From Litorimonas sp039975855 (GTDB lineage Bacteria; Pseudomonadota; Alphaproteobacteria; Caulobacterales; Maricaulaceae), in the NCBI GenBank assembly GCA_039975855.1, contig JBDWGH010000004.1, positions 496,001 through 560,000 of the forward strand: DNA of 64,000 bases, written 5' to 3'. Below the pieces are notes generated by a model, which saw nothing but the letters and a program-made list of their open reading frames with translations, was not told the origin of the DNA and ran no database searches. The first letter of the stretch is position 1. Each line of letters starts with the position of its first letter. Shown one piece after another: positions 51,310 to 60,334 of the stretch. Made by a program: the position numbers and the translations under genes.

Positions 51310-51969
51310 TTATTCGGGAGATTTTGGTACAATTCGTAAAAATGGACGCTTTGCGGCCTCAGGTTTTGGCGGCGGAGTATATTCCGGGATATAGGGCTCA
51401 GCTTTAAGTTTTCGAGGAAGAGTTGTCACACTCGCAAGCTTAGGCGGTGCTGGATTAATAGGACGTTGTACGGGTTCATCCTCGACTAGCTCGTCCTCAA
51501 TATTGCGAACCCGTGGTGTGAAACTGGATTTTCGTTTCGACCTAAAACCGCCCGTCTTTCGAGATTCATTTTTCCAACGATCAGCCGTCCGAACATAATC
51601 GGCATCAGGGTTAGGCGCTTCCAAATCTGCGGCCTTTTGCTTGGCCTTCAGATCCTTAACCTTCTTATTCATTCGCGCCACAACCTGCTTTTGCGCAATC
51701 GATAAGGCATCGCCTGCCCGGCCTTTCTCTAAATCATGAAAAGCCGATCCAAATTTCTCGAGGCGTTCCAAAACGCTCTCACCAAATTCATCCTCGAAAT
51801 CAGAAATATGGCCCAGCTCTGTAAGCTTAGTGTGCAGCCGCGCGATTTTGCGCTTTGCATTGGATGCAGAGCGTTCCCGCGCTTTCGCCATTTTATCGCG
51901 ATAAGCGCTCTGCGCTTGATCTTGGATAGCTTGTTCTGCCTGCCATTGCTCTCGGTCGTAATCGGACAT
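51310..51969 (-). CDS. hypothetical coiled-coil protein
   Basis: 219 residues from MSDYDREQWQAEQAIQ (start at 51969; five more codons upstream are open). Charged and helical through about residue 130, then a Pro/Lys-rich, probably disordered tail. Cytosolic, no family recognised. It lies 53 bp downstream of gapR on the same strand; DNA association is only a possibility. Confidence 0.6.
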   Translation of the reverse strand: MSDYDREQWQAEQAIQDQAQSAYRDKMAKARERSASNAKRKIARLHTKLTELGHISDFEDEFGESVLERLEKFGSAFHDLEKGRAGDALSIAQKQVVARMNKKVKDLKAKQKAADLEAPNPDADYVRTADRWKNESRKTGGFRSKRKSSFTPRVRNIEDELVEDEPVQRPINPAPPKLASVTTLPRKLKAEPYIPEYTPPPKPEAAKRPFLRIVPKSPE

Positions 51970-52022
51970 ATGTCTGACTACCACAATGAGAACGAAAAGC
52001 GAACAAAAATTAGAGGTAGACT

Positions 52023-52295
52023 TTAAACGCCGTCAGACGCTTCCATATATAGATCCAGTAAAGCCTCTTGTTCGGCACGTTCATTTGCGTCCTGTTTCCG
52101 CAGTGCGATCACTTTTCGCATGACTTTTGTGTCGAGGCCAAAAGTTTTCATTTCGGCATAAACGTCGCGGATATCAGAAGCGAGCTCTGCTTTTTCACCC
52201 TCGAGCCGCTCAATCCGAGCAATGAATTGACGTAGTTTTTCACGTGTGGCTTGGCCCATTTGATCGGCACGGTCGGAATCACTCATCATGGTCAA
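52023..52295 (-). CDS. gapR: GapR-like nucleoid-associated protein (DUF2312)
   Basis: 90 residues with the DUF2312 pattern: REKLRQFIARIERLEGEKAELASDIRDVYAEMKTFGLDTKVMRKVIALRKQDANERAEQEALLDLYMEA. In Caulobacter GapR binds overtwisted AT-rich DNA and supports replication. Start may be Met1, Met3 or Met4. Confidence 0.93.
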   Translation of the reverse strand: MTMMSDSDRADQMGQATREKLRQFIARIERLEGEKAELASDIRDVYAEMKTFGLDTKVMRKVIALRKQDANERAEQEALLDLYMEASDGV

Positions 52296-52471
52296 AACTC
52301 TTTGGTCACTGGAAACTGGAACCCGTCACATAGCGCCGTAAAACTGAGTCCAACAGAGCGAAGCCTGTCAAAAATTGTGGATGGACTGAAGCTCATGCAC
52401 CCTATTTAGCTCGAACTCTGAGCTGATGCGTATATACAGTCGCAAGACGACCTCACCATTGGACCCAAATC

Positions 52472-52675
52472 ATGTTGATCATTCTTTATATTCTGACAGG
52501 CCTCGGATTTGCCTGTGTTGTGCTGACACTCGTGATGGGCGGGGTCGCTATGAGCAAAAAGAACGAAGAGAGTCGAAAAAAGTCCAATGACTGGATGTGG
52601 CGCCGAATTTATGCGCAAGTTGCAACCGTCTTATTGTTGATCCTCACTGTCTATATGAAGTCCAAAGGCGCATAA
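52472..52675 (+). CDS. twin-TM HIG1-like small membrane protein
   Basis: 67 residues with two hydrophobic segments (about 1-25 and 45-63) around a charged loop KKNEESRKKSNDWMWRRIYAQ. The size and the W-x-R-x(2)-AQ pattern fit the HIG_1_N family of small proteins associated with respiratory complexes or hypoxia. Its stop abuts the TTG start of the cobalamin adenosyltransferase, implying co-translation, as is common in alphaproteobacteria. Confidence 0.75.
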   Translation: MLIILYILTGLGFACVVLTLVMGGVAMSKKNEESRKKSNDWMWRRIYAQVATVLLLILTVYMKSKGA

Positions 52676-53251
52676 TTGGTCAAGCTGAACAAAATTTACA
52701 CCCGCACAGGGGATGACGGCTCAACTGGATTGGTTGACGGATCTCGCTTGAGTAAAGACGCATTGCGCGTGAGAGCCTATGGCGATGTTGATGAAACCAA
52801 TAGCATCATTGGTTTAGTTCGCCTGCATTTGGAAAGCCGCCGTCTAGACGATATGATGTCGCGCATCCAAAATGATCTATTTGATTTAGGCGCAGATCTC
52901 GCGACACCTCAGCCTGCTGAGGGCGAAGCTGATAGTGAGTATGCCTTGCGCATGATAAAGTCTCAAACACTGAGATTAGAATCAGAGCTAGACGCGCTGA
53001 ACTCTGACTTGGAACCTTTAAATTCCTTCGTTCTTCCAGGGGGGCATCCGCCCGCAGCTTATTTGCATCAAGCCCGCACGGTGTCACGTCGCGCGGAGCG
53101 CGTCTGTGTGGCTTTGGCCTCAGAAGAACCTGTGAATCCACATGCACTGAGTTATCTCAACCGCCTATCAGATTTTTTGTTCGTCGCTGCGCGGTGGTGC
53201 AATGACCAAGGCGCGTCAGATGTTAAATGGGTGCCCGGCCAAAACCGTTAG
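52676..53251 (+). CDS. PduO-type cob(I)alamin adenosyltransferase
   Basis: 191 residues. YTRTGDDGSTGLVDGSRLSKD is the N-terminal ATP-binding motif, YGDVDETNSIIGLVR follows, and RVCVALASEEPVNPHALSYLNRLSDFLFVAARW is the conserved C-terminal segment. It transfers the adenosyl group of ATP to cobalamin to form coenzyme B12. The start is TTG at 52676, directly after the preceding stop; no ATG fits the domain start. Confidence 0.92.
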   Translation: MVKLNKIYTRTGDDGSTGLVDGSRLSKDALRVRAYGDVDETNSIIGLVRLHLESRRLDDMMSRIQNDLFDLGADLATPQPAEGEADSEYALRMIKSQTLRLESELDALNSDLEPLNSFVLPGGHPPAAYLHQARTVSRRAERVCVALASEEPVNPHALSYLNRLSDFLFVAARWCNDQGASDVKWVPGQNR

Positions 53252-53274
53252 GCTTAGGCACCAAATATAATCAA

Positions 53275-53913
53275 TTATTTCTCTGATTTCATCAATTCTT
53301 GGCGAACCCGGATGGCAATATCCTGCGGGGTAGAGCGGGACGAAAAGAAATCCGCGAATTTTCCGTCTGCACCCATGAAGTAGATAATGTCCGAATGATT
53401 AACAGTGTAATCAGTTGATCCTTCTTCAACTGGACCACCGTCCAATGCGCTTTTGGTAGCCGTGATTCTATACGCAACTTTAGCCGTCTCAATCTGATCT
53501 GAGCTGCCCGTAAATCCGCGAAGACCTGACGGGAAAGGCTCAAATGTTACATATTGCGCGAGTTTCTCCACCGTATCCCGTTCTGGATCAACGGTTACCA
53601 AGATGTAGCCCACATCGTCCCCTGCATCTCCCAAGAGGGTTTGAGCCGCCCCGAGTTTTTGCAAAGACGTCGGACAAATATCAGGGCAATATGCAAAACC
53701 AAAATATATGAGATGTGGTTTTCCTAGCAGATCAGCTTCTGTGACAGTCAAACCCGTGTCATCAACCAAAGTGAAAGGCCCGCCGATTGACGCGGTCCCC
53801 GTGCTCACCACAGTTTTACCTGATACACCCGCCGTCTTCGGCGCCTCCGCCTGGCAGGCCATCAACGTGAATGAGGCCAAAATGCTCGCCGTCAATTTTG
53901 TCGCAATTCTCAT
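53275..53913 (-). CDS. SCO1/SenC family copper chaperone/thiol protein
   Basis: 212 residues, lipoprotein signal ending in FTLMAC (C20). Thioredoxin-like domain with YCPDICPT (C76, C80) and the distal copper-binding His H173 in VNHSDIIYFM, the full CuA-insertion ligand set. It delivers copper to cytochrome c oxidase. Divergent from regB; the regB-senC-regA grouping is known from Rhodobacter. Confidence 0.92.
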   Translation of the reverse strand: MRIATKLTASILASFTLMACQAEAPKTAGVSGKTVVSTGTASIGGPFTLVDDTGLTVTEADLLGKPHLIYFGFAYCPDICPTSLQKLGAAQTLLGDAGDDVGYILVTVDPERDTVEKLAQYVTFEPFPSGLRGFTGSSDQIETAKVAYRITATKSALDGGPVEEGSTDYTVNHSDIIYFMGADGKFADFFSSRSTPQDIAIRVRQELMKSEK

Positions 53914-53959
53914 ACTGCAATGCTCTGCTTAGAAGTGGTAAGGTGAGCTGACCCTATAA

Positions 53960-55354
53960 ATGAAAGAGCCGGATGTGAAAGCGCATAACGCCGCAGTGTT
54001 AAACAATAGCGGACCCAATATGGGCACCATTGTCGACTCGACATTGCGTGGATTTGGTGGTCTTGCGGCTACCCAAGGACACGAACAGGTGGAGAGTTTG
54101 GGGTCATTGCGGAGGCAGACCCTCGTGGCCTTGCGATGGGGCGCAGTGCTTGGACAAATTCTGGCACTGATAATCGTTAGCCAGTTTTTGGGATTCGAAT
54201 ATCCGCTTCTCGCATGTGGTTTGACGGTCCTAGCGTCGGTGATTGTCAATATTGTTGTCACACTCAAATTACCCTTGGATCGGCGCGTCTCTAACTTTGA
54301 AGCCTATATGCAATTAGGTTTCGATCTTTGGCAATTGGCGGGTCTACTCTGGTTGACGGGCGGTATTGTTAATCCGTTTTCTATTTTGTTCTTGGCGCCA
54401 GTTGTCACAGCTGCAACGACTCTATCTCGTTGGGTTGTTCTCGCTTTGGGTGGTATGGCTCTGACGCTCTCATTTGGCTTAGTATTTTATCATCACCCTT
54501 TGCCGTGGGCGCCAGCAGGAAGCTTTGATCTCCCGCTCATTCTGAAACTTGGAATCTGGATGGCGATTTTAGTAGGCGCCAGTTTCACGTCATTTTATGC
54601 TTGGCGGTCAACCCATGAAAGCCGGAAGATGGCCTTCGCCCTTGCCGCAGCAGAAGCCTTGCTAGCGCATGAACAAAAGCTCAGCGCGTTAGGCGGCTTG
54701 GCCGCAGCGGCCGCACATGAGTTGGGGACCCCGCTCGCCACAATACAAGTCGTCGCAAAGGAAATGAGCCGAGAAGTCGCCGCCGACACGCCGCTTGGTG
54801 AAGATGCCGCTCTGATACTCTCGCAAGCGCAACGGTGCCGCGACATTCTAGAACAACTTTCAAGGCGTGGTGATGAAGGCGACATCATACACGACGTGTT
54901 ATCCATCGAGGACTTGCTTGAGGAAGCCGCCGAACCGTTTATTGGACGCGAAAAAGACATCGTAATTATCTGCGCAGGAGATGGAGACGAGCCCGCACTC
55001 AAACGTCGACCGGAACTTCTGTACGCTCTTAAAAACTATATTGATAATGCTGTCGATTTTGCGGAGTCTCGGGTGGAACTCTCTGCTGAATGGAGTGCCG
55101 ATACCGTCACAATAAAAGTGGATGATGATGGGACGGGGTTTGATCCCGCCCTTAAAAGTCGGTTGGGGCAACCTTATGCCAGCACGCGCCGCAGAGCCAA
55201 AACGGCCGGAGGCTTGGGATTGGGCGTTTTTATCTCAGAAAGGCTTATCAAACAAACTGGAGGAACTGTCCGCTACCTTACCTCCCCACTGGGCGGCGCA
55301 AGGATTTTAGCGGTCCTACCCCGGGATAGATTGTCCGCGACATTTCCGCACTAA
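53960..55354 (+). CDS. regB: redox sensor histidine kinase RegB/PrrB/ActS
   Basis: 464 residues. About six membrane helices (60-215), with the quinone-sensing 'redox box' GGIVNPF at 134-140. H-box LAAAAAHELGTPLA with H253. The redox-active cysteine C293 (AQRCRDIL) is 40 residues after the His, the same offset as Cys265/His225 in Rhodobacter RegB. ATPase motifs DNAVDFA, DDDGTGFDP and GGLGLGVFISERL follow. Controls photosynthesis, respiration or carbon fixation genes with redox state in relatives. Confidence 0.93.
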   Translation: MKEPDVKAHNAAVLNNSGPNMGTIVDSTLRGFGGLAATQGHEQVESLGSLRRQTLVALRWGAVLGQILALIIVSQFLGFEYPLLACGLTVLASVIVNIVVTLKLPLDRRVSNFEAYMQLGFDLWQLAGLLWLTGGIVNPFSILFLAPVVTAATTLSRWVVLALGGMALTLSFGLVFYHHPLPWAPAGSFDLPLILKLGIWMAILVGASFTSFYAWRSTHESRKMAFALAAAEALLAHEQKLSALGGLAAAAAHELGTPLATIQVVAKEMSREVAADTPLGEDAALILSQAQRCRDILEQLSRRGDEGDIIHDVLSIEDLLEEAAEPFIGREKDIVIICAGDGDEPALKRRPELLYALKNYIDNAVDFAESRVELSAEWSADTVTIKVDDDGTGFDPALKSRLGQPYASTRRRAKTAGGLGLGVFISERLIKQTGGTVRYLTSPLGGARILAVLPRDRLSATFPH

Positions 55355-55408
55355 AAGCAGCATCAACCTCCAACTTCACACGTATGTAAATTGAAAAGGA
55401 GTTAAACA

Positions 55409-55954
55409 ATGACCGAATACGCCCTGCCAAGCGATGCATCATTGATGATTTTGGATGATGATGGACCTTTCAGAATTCGCCTCGGACGAGCTATGGAGCA
55501 ACGCGGGTTTACTGTGAATGCCGTCGAAACGGTGGCAGAGGCCCGCAACATTGTCCGGGATAAACCCCCAGCATTCGCAGTATTAGACATGCGGCTGGAA
55601 GATGGAAACGGTCTGGATGTCATTGACCTCCTTCACAAACGCCGACCCGATTCAAAAATGGTTATGCTAACGGGATATGGAAATTTAGCGACTGCCGTTT
55701 CCGCAGTAAAACGTGGTGCCGTCGATTACCTAGCAAAACCTGCTGACGCGGATGACGTCTGCAAAGCCCTGTTGGCCGAACGTGATGAAGCGCCAGAGCC
55801 TCCGGAAAATCCGATGAGTGCCGATCGAGTGCGCTGGGAACATATCCAGCGCGTTTACGAATTATGCGGAAAGAATGTGTCTGAGACAGCTCGGCGCTTA
55901 AATATGCATCGCCGGACTCTGCAGCGTATTCTCGCGAAACGCGCACCAAAATAA
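55409..55954 (+). CDS. regA: response regulator RegA/PrrA/ActR
   Basis: 181 residues. Receiver with D60 in FAVLDMRLEDGNGLDV and LTGYGNLATAVSAVKRGAVDYLAKP. The short linker leads to a Fis-type helix-turn-helix near the C-terminus (VRWEHIQRVYELCGKNVSETARRLNMHRRTLQRILAKR). Size and domains equal RegA. AAAGGAG lies 9-15 bases upstream. Partner of RegB, 54 bp away. Confidence 0.94.
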   Translation: MTEYALPSDASLMILDDDGPFRIRLGRAMEQRGFTVNAVETVAEARNIVRDKPPAFAVLDMRLEDGNGLDVIDLLHKRRPDSKMVMLTGYGNLATAVSAVKRGAVDYLAKPADADDVCKALLAERDEAPEPPENPMSADRVRWEHIQRVYELCGKNVSETARRLNMHRRTLQRILAKRAPK

Positions 55955-56037
55955 TTCCCTCAATCGTCTGGCTCACCCCCAGACCAGACATATACCTCGC
56001 TTGATGATTTCAGGACGTGGCGTTTTGGTTTTACAAG

Positions 56038-56469
56038 TTACTCTGCTGCAATCGCATCAATAAACATACCGTTTAGCTTCGCGCCAAAGCTCTCACCTAC
56101 GTCGAGCGGCTGATCATCCAATTCCATGGAATACACAGCCATATTTTCGGCAAGGTCACTCAATAGGCCTTTTGGTAAGGCCTCATAGGCCATCCGCCAT
56201 GTCTCAAAAGACCGTCCCGCAATCTCCCCCTTATGCAGCAACTCTAGACTATGATGGCGAGAGTCCTCGCTAATCGTTACAAACAGGCCGTTTACATCCT
56301 CGACGTCCCCTTCAAGGATTTGAATGTAACGCTCACCATCAAATAAGAGAAGTCCGGTTATATTGGTCGCAACGTTATTGCGCTCTGAAGATGCTAGGAT
56401 TGCCTTAACATCATCCGTATCATTCTTTGCCTCAGCGAGACTTGTATAGATCAATTCCAATAGAGCCAT
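56038..56469 (-). CDS. BLUF-domain blue-light sensor, short
   Basis: 143 residues from MALLELIYTS (the longer frame would add 21 unsupported residues). Flavin-interacting residues are Y8, N32 and Q50, with the same spacing as Y21/N45/Q63 of AppA. FDGERYIQILEGDVEDVN is the family core. No output domain, so it must signal by protein-protein contact. Senses blue light through FAD. Confidence 0.88.
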   Translation of the reverse strand: MALLELIYTSLAEAKNDTDDVKAILASSERNNVATNITGLLLFDGERYIQILEGDVEDVNGLFVTISEDSRHHSLELLHKGEIAGRSFETWRMAYEALPKGLLSDLAENMAVYSMELDDQPLDVGESFGAKLNGMFIDAIAAE

Positions 56470-56594
56470 TTTGCAATGTCCTGCTTTCTTAGCCGATATA
56501 AGGCGCGATGTTAGTATGCTTACGTCTGACATAGGCTAAGAGTTTTTTGACAGTTGTGCGGCGTTGCGCCACAACGCACAAAAAGGGGATTACG

Positions 56595-58505
56595 ATGAAA
56601 ATGAATTGGATGGTGGGATCAGCCCCACTGATATTGTTGGCCGCCTGTATGGAAGCCCCAGCAGACAATTCAAATGCTGACGAAAAAACAACGACTCCAA
56701 CCACGAAACTTGAACAAACGGCAGGCTATAACCCCAGCAAAAATGTCTATTTCGGAGACCTACACATCCACACGAAAAACAGCTTTGACGCTTATATTTT
56801 CAATGTGCGGACAACACCGGCAGATGTCTATCGATTTGCCTATGGAGACACACTGAAGCACCCAGCTGGTTTTGATATAACGCTTTCTGGACCGCCACTC
56901 GATTTTGTCGCAGCAACAGATCACGGCGCCTATATGGGTGTCGTGCCTGCCATGGATGACCCGTCCAACCCATTGTCTAAACTTGAACTTTCAAAAAAAA
57001 TGTTCGCGGCAAACGACCCAGATTCCATCATCCGAAACTTCCAGACTATTGGACAATCCGTCCGAACCGGAGAACCGATTGAGGGTTTATATGACCGCGA
57101 TCTCGTTGACCGGACCTGGCAAGACGCCGTTGCAACCGCCGACCGTTATTACAAGCCAGGAAAGCTGACAACTTTTGCCGCCTATGAGTATACGGCGGTA
57201 ACAACACGAGGCGGAAGCGAAGGCACATTCGCGGGCGGAAATTTACACCGCAATGTCGTGTTTGAAAATAAAGCACCCAAACGATTATTCAGTGTGTTGG
57301 AGTCGCCCAACCCTGAGAACCTTTGGGATTGGATGGATGAGGAACGAGCCGCTGGGCGCGACGTCATGGCCATCCCGCACAACTCAAATGTTTCGGACGG
57401 GAAAATGTTCGATATGGTCGACTATAGAGGCGGCGTAATTGACAGCGACTACACCTCTCAACGTATTCGCAATGAACCCATCGTCGAAATGTCTCAGGTC
57501 AAAGGGACATCCGAAACGCATCCTGCCCTATCGCCCAATGACGAATTCGCTTCGTTTGAAATTTACGACAAGTTACTAGCCTCTAACATCGAGAGCAAAA
57601 TCAACGGCTCTTACATCCGTGAAGCTCTCGCGCGCGGACTGGCTCTGGAAAAGGCAACTGGAACAAACCCATACGCTTTCGGACTAATTGGCAGTTCAGA
57701 TAGTCATGTCGCCGGCGGCTCATATGATGAAAAAGACTATTGGTCTAAGGTGGGTGTCGTGGACGGCACTGCCGAGTCTCGGGGATCTGTCCCACCTGGC
57801 GGCGCCAAAACATGGGAAGGCGTGGAACGCGATCTAAATGCTGAAAATTGGTTCTCAAGATGGAGTGCTGCAGGTTACGCAGCGGTCTGGGCAGAAGAAA
57901 ATACGCGCGATTCCATTTTTAACGGCATGCGCCAAAAAGAAACTTACGCTACCTCCGGTCCACGCATTAAGCTACGCTTTTTTGGCGGCGATATGCATGC
58001 TGACATGTTGACCTCTCCAACCATGGTTGACCAAGGTTATAGCGCAGGCGTCCCGATGGGCGGAAACTTGACGACCGACACGGCCCCAACCTTTATGGCA
58101 TGGGCTGCGCGCGATCCTCGTGGCGCGCCACTTGATCGGATTCAAATCATAAAATCATGGAACACGACAAGCGGCCCGCAGGAAGCTGTTTACGACATGG
58201 CTTGTTCCGATGGGAGCGAACCTGATCCCGACACGAATCGCTGTCCGGACAACGGAGCCAGCGTGGATTTGAAAAATTGCGCGCCGTCCACAGAACAGGG
58301 TGATCCTGAATTAAAAGCCGTCTGGACAGACCCCGATTATACATCAGGGGAAAGCGCAGCCTACTATGTCCGCGTGCTAGAAAACCCAACCTGCCGTTGG
58401 TCGACTTGGGACGCATTGAAAGCAGGAACCGAATTCCATCCTGACCTCCCAACAACCATTAAGGAACGGGCTTGGTCCTCGCCAATTTGGACATCATCTA
58501 ATTAA
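56595..58505 (+). CDS. DUF3604 lipoprotein (PHP-like metal-dependent enzyme family)
   Basis: 636 residues from MKMNWMVGSAPLILLAACMEAP, with lipobox LAAC and AAGGGGA before the ATG. YFGDLHIHTKNSFDAYIFN is the start of the DUF3604 domain (D-x-H-x-H, PHP-like metal site). TDHGAYMG, IPHNSNVSDGKMF and LIGSSDSHVAGG contain further candidate ligands. Enzymatic activity unknown. First gene of a conserved three-gene set with a PPIase and a HupE-like protein. Confidence 0.82.
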   Translation: MKMNWMVGSAPLILLAACMEAPADNSNADEKTTTPTTKLEQTAGYNPSKNVYFGDLHIHTKNSFDAYIFNVRTTPADVYRFAYGDTLKHPAGFDITLSGPPLDFVAATDHGAYMGVVPAMDDPSNPLSKLELSKKMFAANDPDSIIRNFQTIGQSVRTGEPIEGLYDRDLVDRTWQDAVATADRYYKPGKLTTFAAYEYTAVTTRGGSEGTFAGGNLHRNVVFENKAPKRLFSVLESPNPENLWDWMDEERAAGRDVMAIPHNSNVSDGKMFDMVDYRGGVIDSDYTSQRIRNEPIVEMSQVKGTSETHPALSPNDEFASFEIYDKLLASNIESKINGSYIREALARGLALEKATGTNPYAFGLIGSSDSHVAGGSYDEKDYWSKVGVVDGTAESRGSVPPGGAKTWEGVERDLNAENWFSRWSAAGYAAVWAEENTRDSIFNGMRQKETYATSGPRIKLRFFGGDMHADMLTSPTMVDQGYSAGVPMGGNLTTDTAPTFMAWAARDPRGAPLDRIQIIKSWNTTSGPQEAVYDMACSDGSEPDPDTNRCPDNGASVDLKNCAPSTEQGDPELKAVWTDPDYTSGESAAYYVRVLENPTCRWSTWDALKAGTEFHPDLPTTIKERAWSSPIWTSSN

Positions 58506-59330
58506 ATGAAAAACCTAATTCACGAGCCTTTCGTTCATTTCGTCCTATTGGGCGGACTGCTATTTGCAGGTCACTCCGTTTGGCAAAAGCATGTTGAAAA
58601 AACGGATCGTACGATCTTTGTTAGCCCTGCGGAAATGGAACGTCAGGCACAGATATTTGCCAGCGAAAACAAAAGACCTCCATCGGATGCGGACATAGAA
58701 GGTCTGCTATTCGCTTATATCGAAGAGCAAGCCTTGATGCGGGAGGCGAAACATCTAGGCCTGGATGCAGACGATACGATTATCCGCAGAAGGCTTGCCC
58801 AGAAAATGCGGTTCATGATTGATGATATAGGCGACGTTGAGATACCTCCTCGCGAAGACCTAAAGACTTGGTTTGAGGAAAATCCTAACCGGTTTATCCG
58901 CCCCGAAACGCGCAGTTTTGAGCATGTTTACCTGTCGCCCAAGGGTCGATCCGATACGGTCGTCTCTGAGGCAGAAAACTTACTTGCCGATCCCGGTATA
59001 GAAGACGGTTGGCGCGAAAAAAGCGATCCCTTTATGACGGGATTGACCTTCTCGCGTTTGGCCCAACCTGCCGTCCAGCGTGATTTCGGTACTGCCTTCG
59101 CAAATAATCTCTTTGCCTTGCCCAATACCTCGGACTGGCAAGGTCCTATTAATTCAGCCTTTGGCGTTCACCTTGTCCGGTTAACTGATGTTACCCCCGA
59201 ATTTCTGCCGGAATTTGGGACCATACAGGCCGAAGTCGAAGCTGTTTGGCTTGATGATTCCAAGCGGTCGGAGAATGAGAAAGCCCTGAAGACCCTCATC
59301 GGTAAATACCGCGTTGAGGTTGCGGAGTGA
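58506..59330 (+). CDS. membrane-anchored peptidyl-prolyl cis-trans isomerase (parvulin type)
   Basis: 274 residues, starting right after the DUF3604 stop. An N-terminal hydrophobic segment (about 10-26), a SurA/PpiD-like helical part, then a parvulin-like domain: RPETRSFEHVYLSP near the front and FGVHLVRLTDVTPEF near the end. Some catalytic parvulin residues are not obvious, so chaperone activity alone is possible. The stop overlaps the next start by 4 bases. Confidence 0.75.
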   Translation: MKNLIHEPFVHFVLLGGLLFAGHSVWQKHVEKTDRTIFVSPAEMERQAQIFASENKRPPSDADIEGLLFAYIEEQALMREAKHLGLDADDTIIRRRLAQKMRFMIDDIGDVEIPPREDLKTWFEENPNRFIRPETRSFEHVYLSPKGRSDTVVSEAENLLADPGIEDGWREKSDPFMTGLTFSRLAQPAVQRDFGTAFANNLFALPNTSDWQGPINSAFGVHLVRLTDVTPEFLPEFGTIQAEVEAVWLDDSKRSENEKALKTLIGKYRVEVAE

Positions 59331-60301
59331 TACGCCTCGTACTGGCTCTCCTTCTCTGGTGCACCGCAACGGCGACCTTTGCCCACGAAGTCCGACCAGC
59401 CTTTCTACGCGCAACAGAAACATTGCCGGGCGAGTTTAATGTCGTTTGGAAGCAGCCCGTTTTATCTGGCCAACGGCTTCGAATCCGTCCGACTTTCCCT
59501 AGCGAATGCAATCAGACCGAACCTCGTCTAGACCGCAGTGGAGACACTGTAGCGGAACGATTTAAAATCACATGCGATTTACGCGACGGGATTGTTTCCT
59601 TACCGGGCCTAGAAAATACACTCACTGATGCATTCGTTGAGATTTCATATCTTGACGGAACGGCTCGCTCGGCGCTTCTCAAACCTGCGGATCCCGCTCT
59701 CTCGCTCACTGGACCCAAAGCCAGCCCCGCCAAAGACTATCTTATCATTGGCGTGGAACACATCATTTTCGGATGGGACCACTTACTTTTCGTCATCGGA
59801 CTGACCCTGTTGGTTGGCGGACGACGGGTTTGGGGCGTCGCGACTGCCTTTACCCTAGCCCACTCTATCACTTTAGCCGCAACGGCAATTGGCGGTATCA
59901 CTCTTCCCTCTCGACCCGTCGAAATTTTAATCGCCGGGTCAATCGTTCTTTTAGGGATAGAAGTTTTTCGCAAGCGACGCGGCAAAGATACGCTTGGTGC
60001 CAGACGACCCTACCTTATCGCATTCGCGGTTGGGTTAATCCACGGATTTGGGTTTGCCGGCGCGTTATCAGAAATCGGATTGCCTCAAGGCACGGAACTT
60101 TTGGCGCTTCTTCTTTTCAATATTGGCGTAGAACTGGGTCAATTTGCCGTTATTGCTTTGTCATTAATGGTTCTTTGGAGCGTCACAAAACTGGGACAAA
60201 ACTGGCGTAAAGCAACAGAAACATGGTTCGTATACGCTTTTTCAAGCGTTGCCATGTTTTGGGTTTTTCAGCGAATGCTCCCTTATATTGGGAGCGCTTG
60301 A
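59327..60301 (+). CDS. HupE/UreJ-like membrane protein
   Basis: 324 residues with a signal peptide (LVLALLLWCTATATFA), an exported 140-residue domain, then about six helices with the HupE/UreJ pattern: GVEHIIFGWDHLLFVIGLTLLV (His-rich), AFTLAHSITLAATA and FAVGLIHGFGFAGALSEIGL. Relatives are linked to nickel or copper, but this longer variant is regularly found with DUF3604 and PpiC genes and its substrate is unknown. Overlaps the PPIase gene by 4 bases. Confidence 0.8.
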   Translation: MIRLVLALLLWCTATATFAHEVRPAFLRATETLPGEFNVVWKQPVLSGQRLRIRPTFPSECNQTEPRLDRSGDTVAERFKITCDLRDGIVSLPGLENTLTDAFVEISYLDGTARSALLKPADPALSLTGPKASPAKDYLIIGVEHIIFGWDHLLFVIGLTLLVGGRRVWGVATAFTLAHSITLAATAIGGITLPSRPVEILIAGSIVLLGIEVFRKRRGKDTLGARRPYLIAFAVGLIHGFGFAGALSEIGLPQGTELLALLLFNIGVELGQFAVIALSLMVLWSVTKLGQNWRKATETWFVYAFSSVAMFWVFQRMLPYIGSA

Positions 60302-60334
60302 GGGTTCGCATGTTAGGGTTTTAGTGGGGTGGAC

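Noticed and set aside
56545..56560. TTGACAGTTGTGCG resembling a FixK-type box
   Set aside because: Only the left half-site matches; the right arm lacks TCAA. It may instead be a -35-like element.
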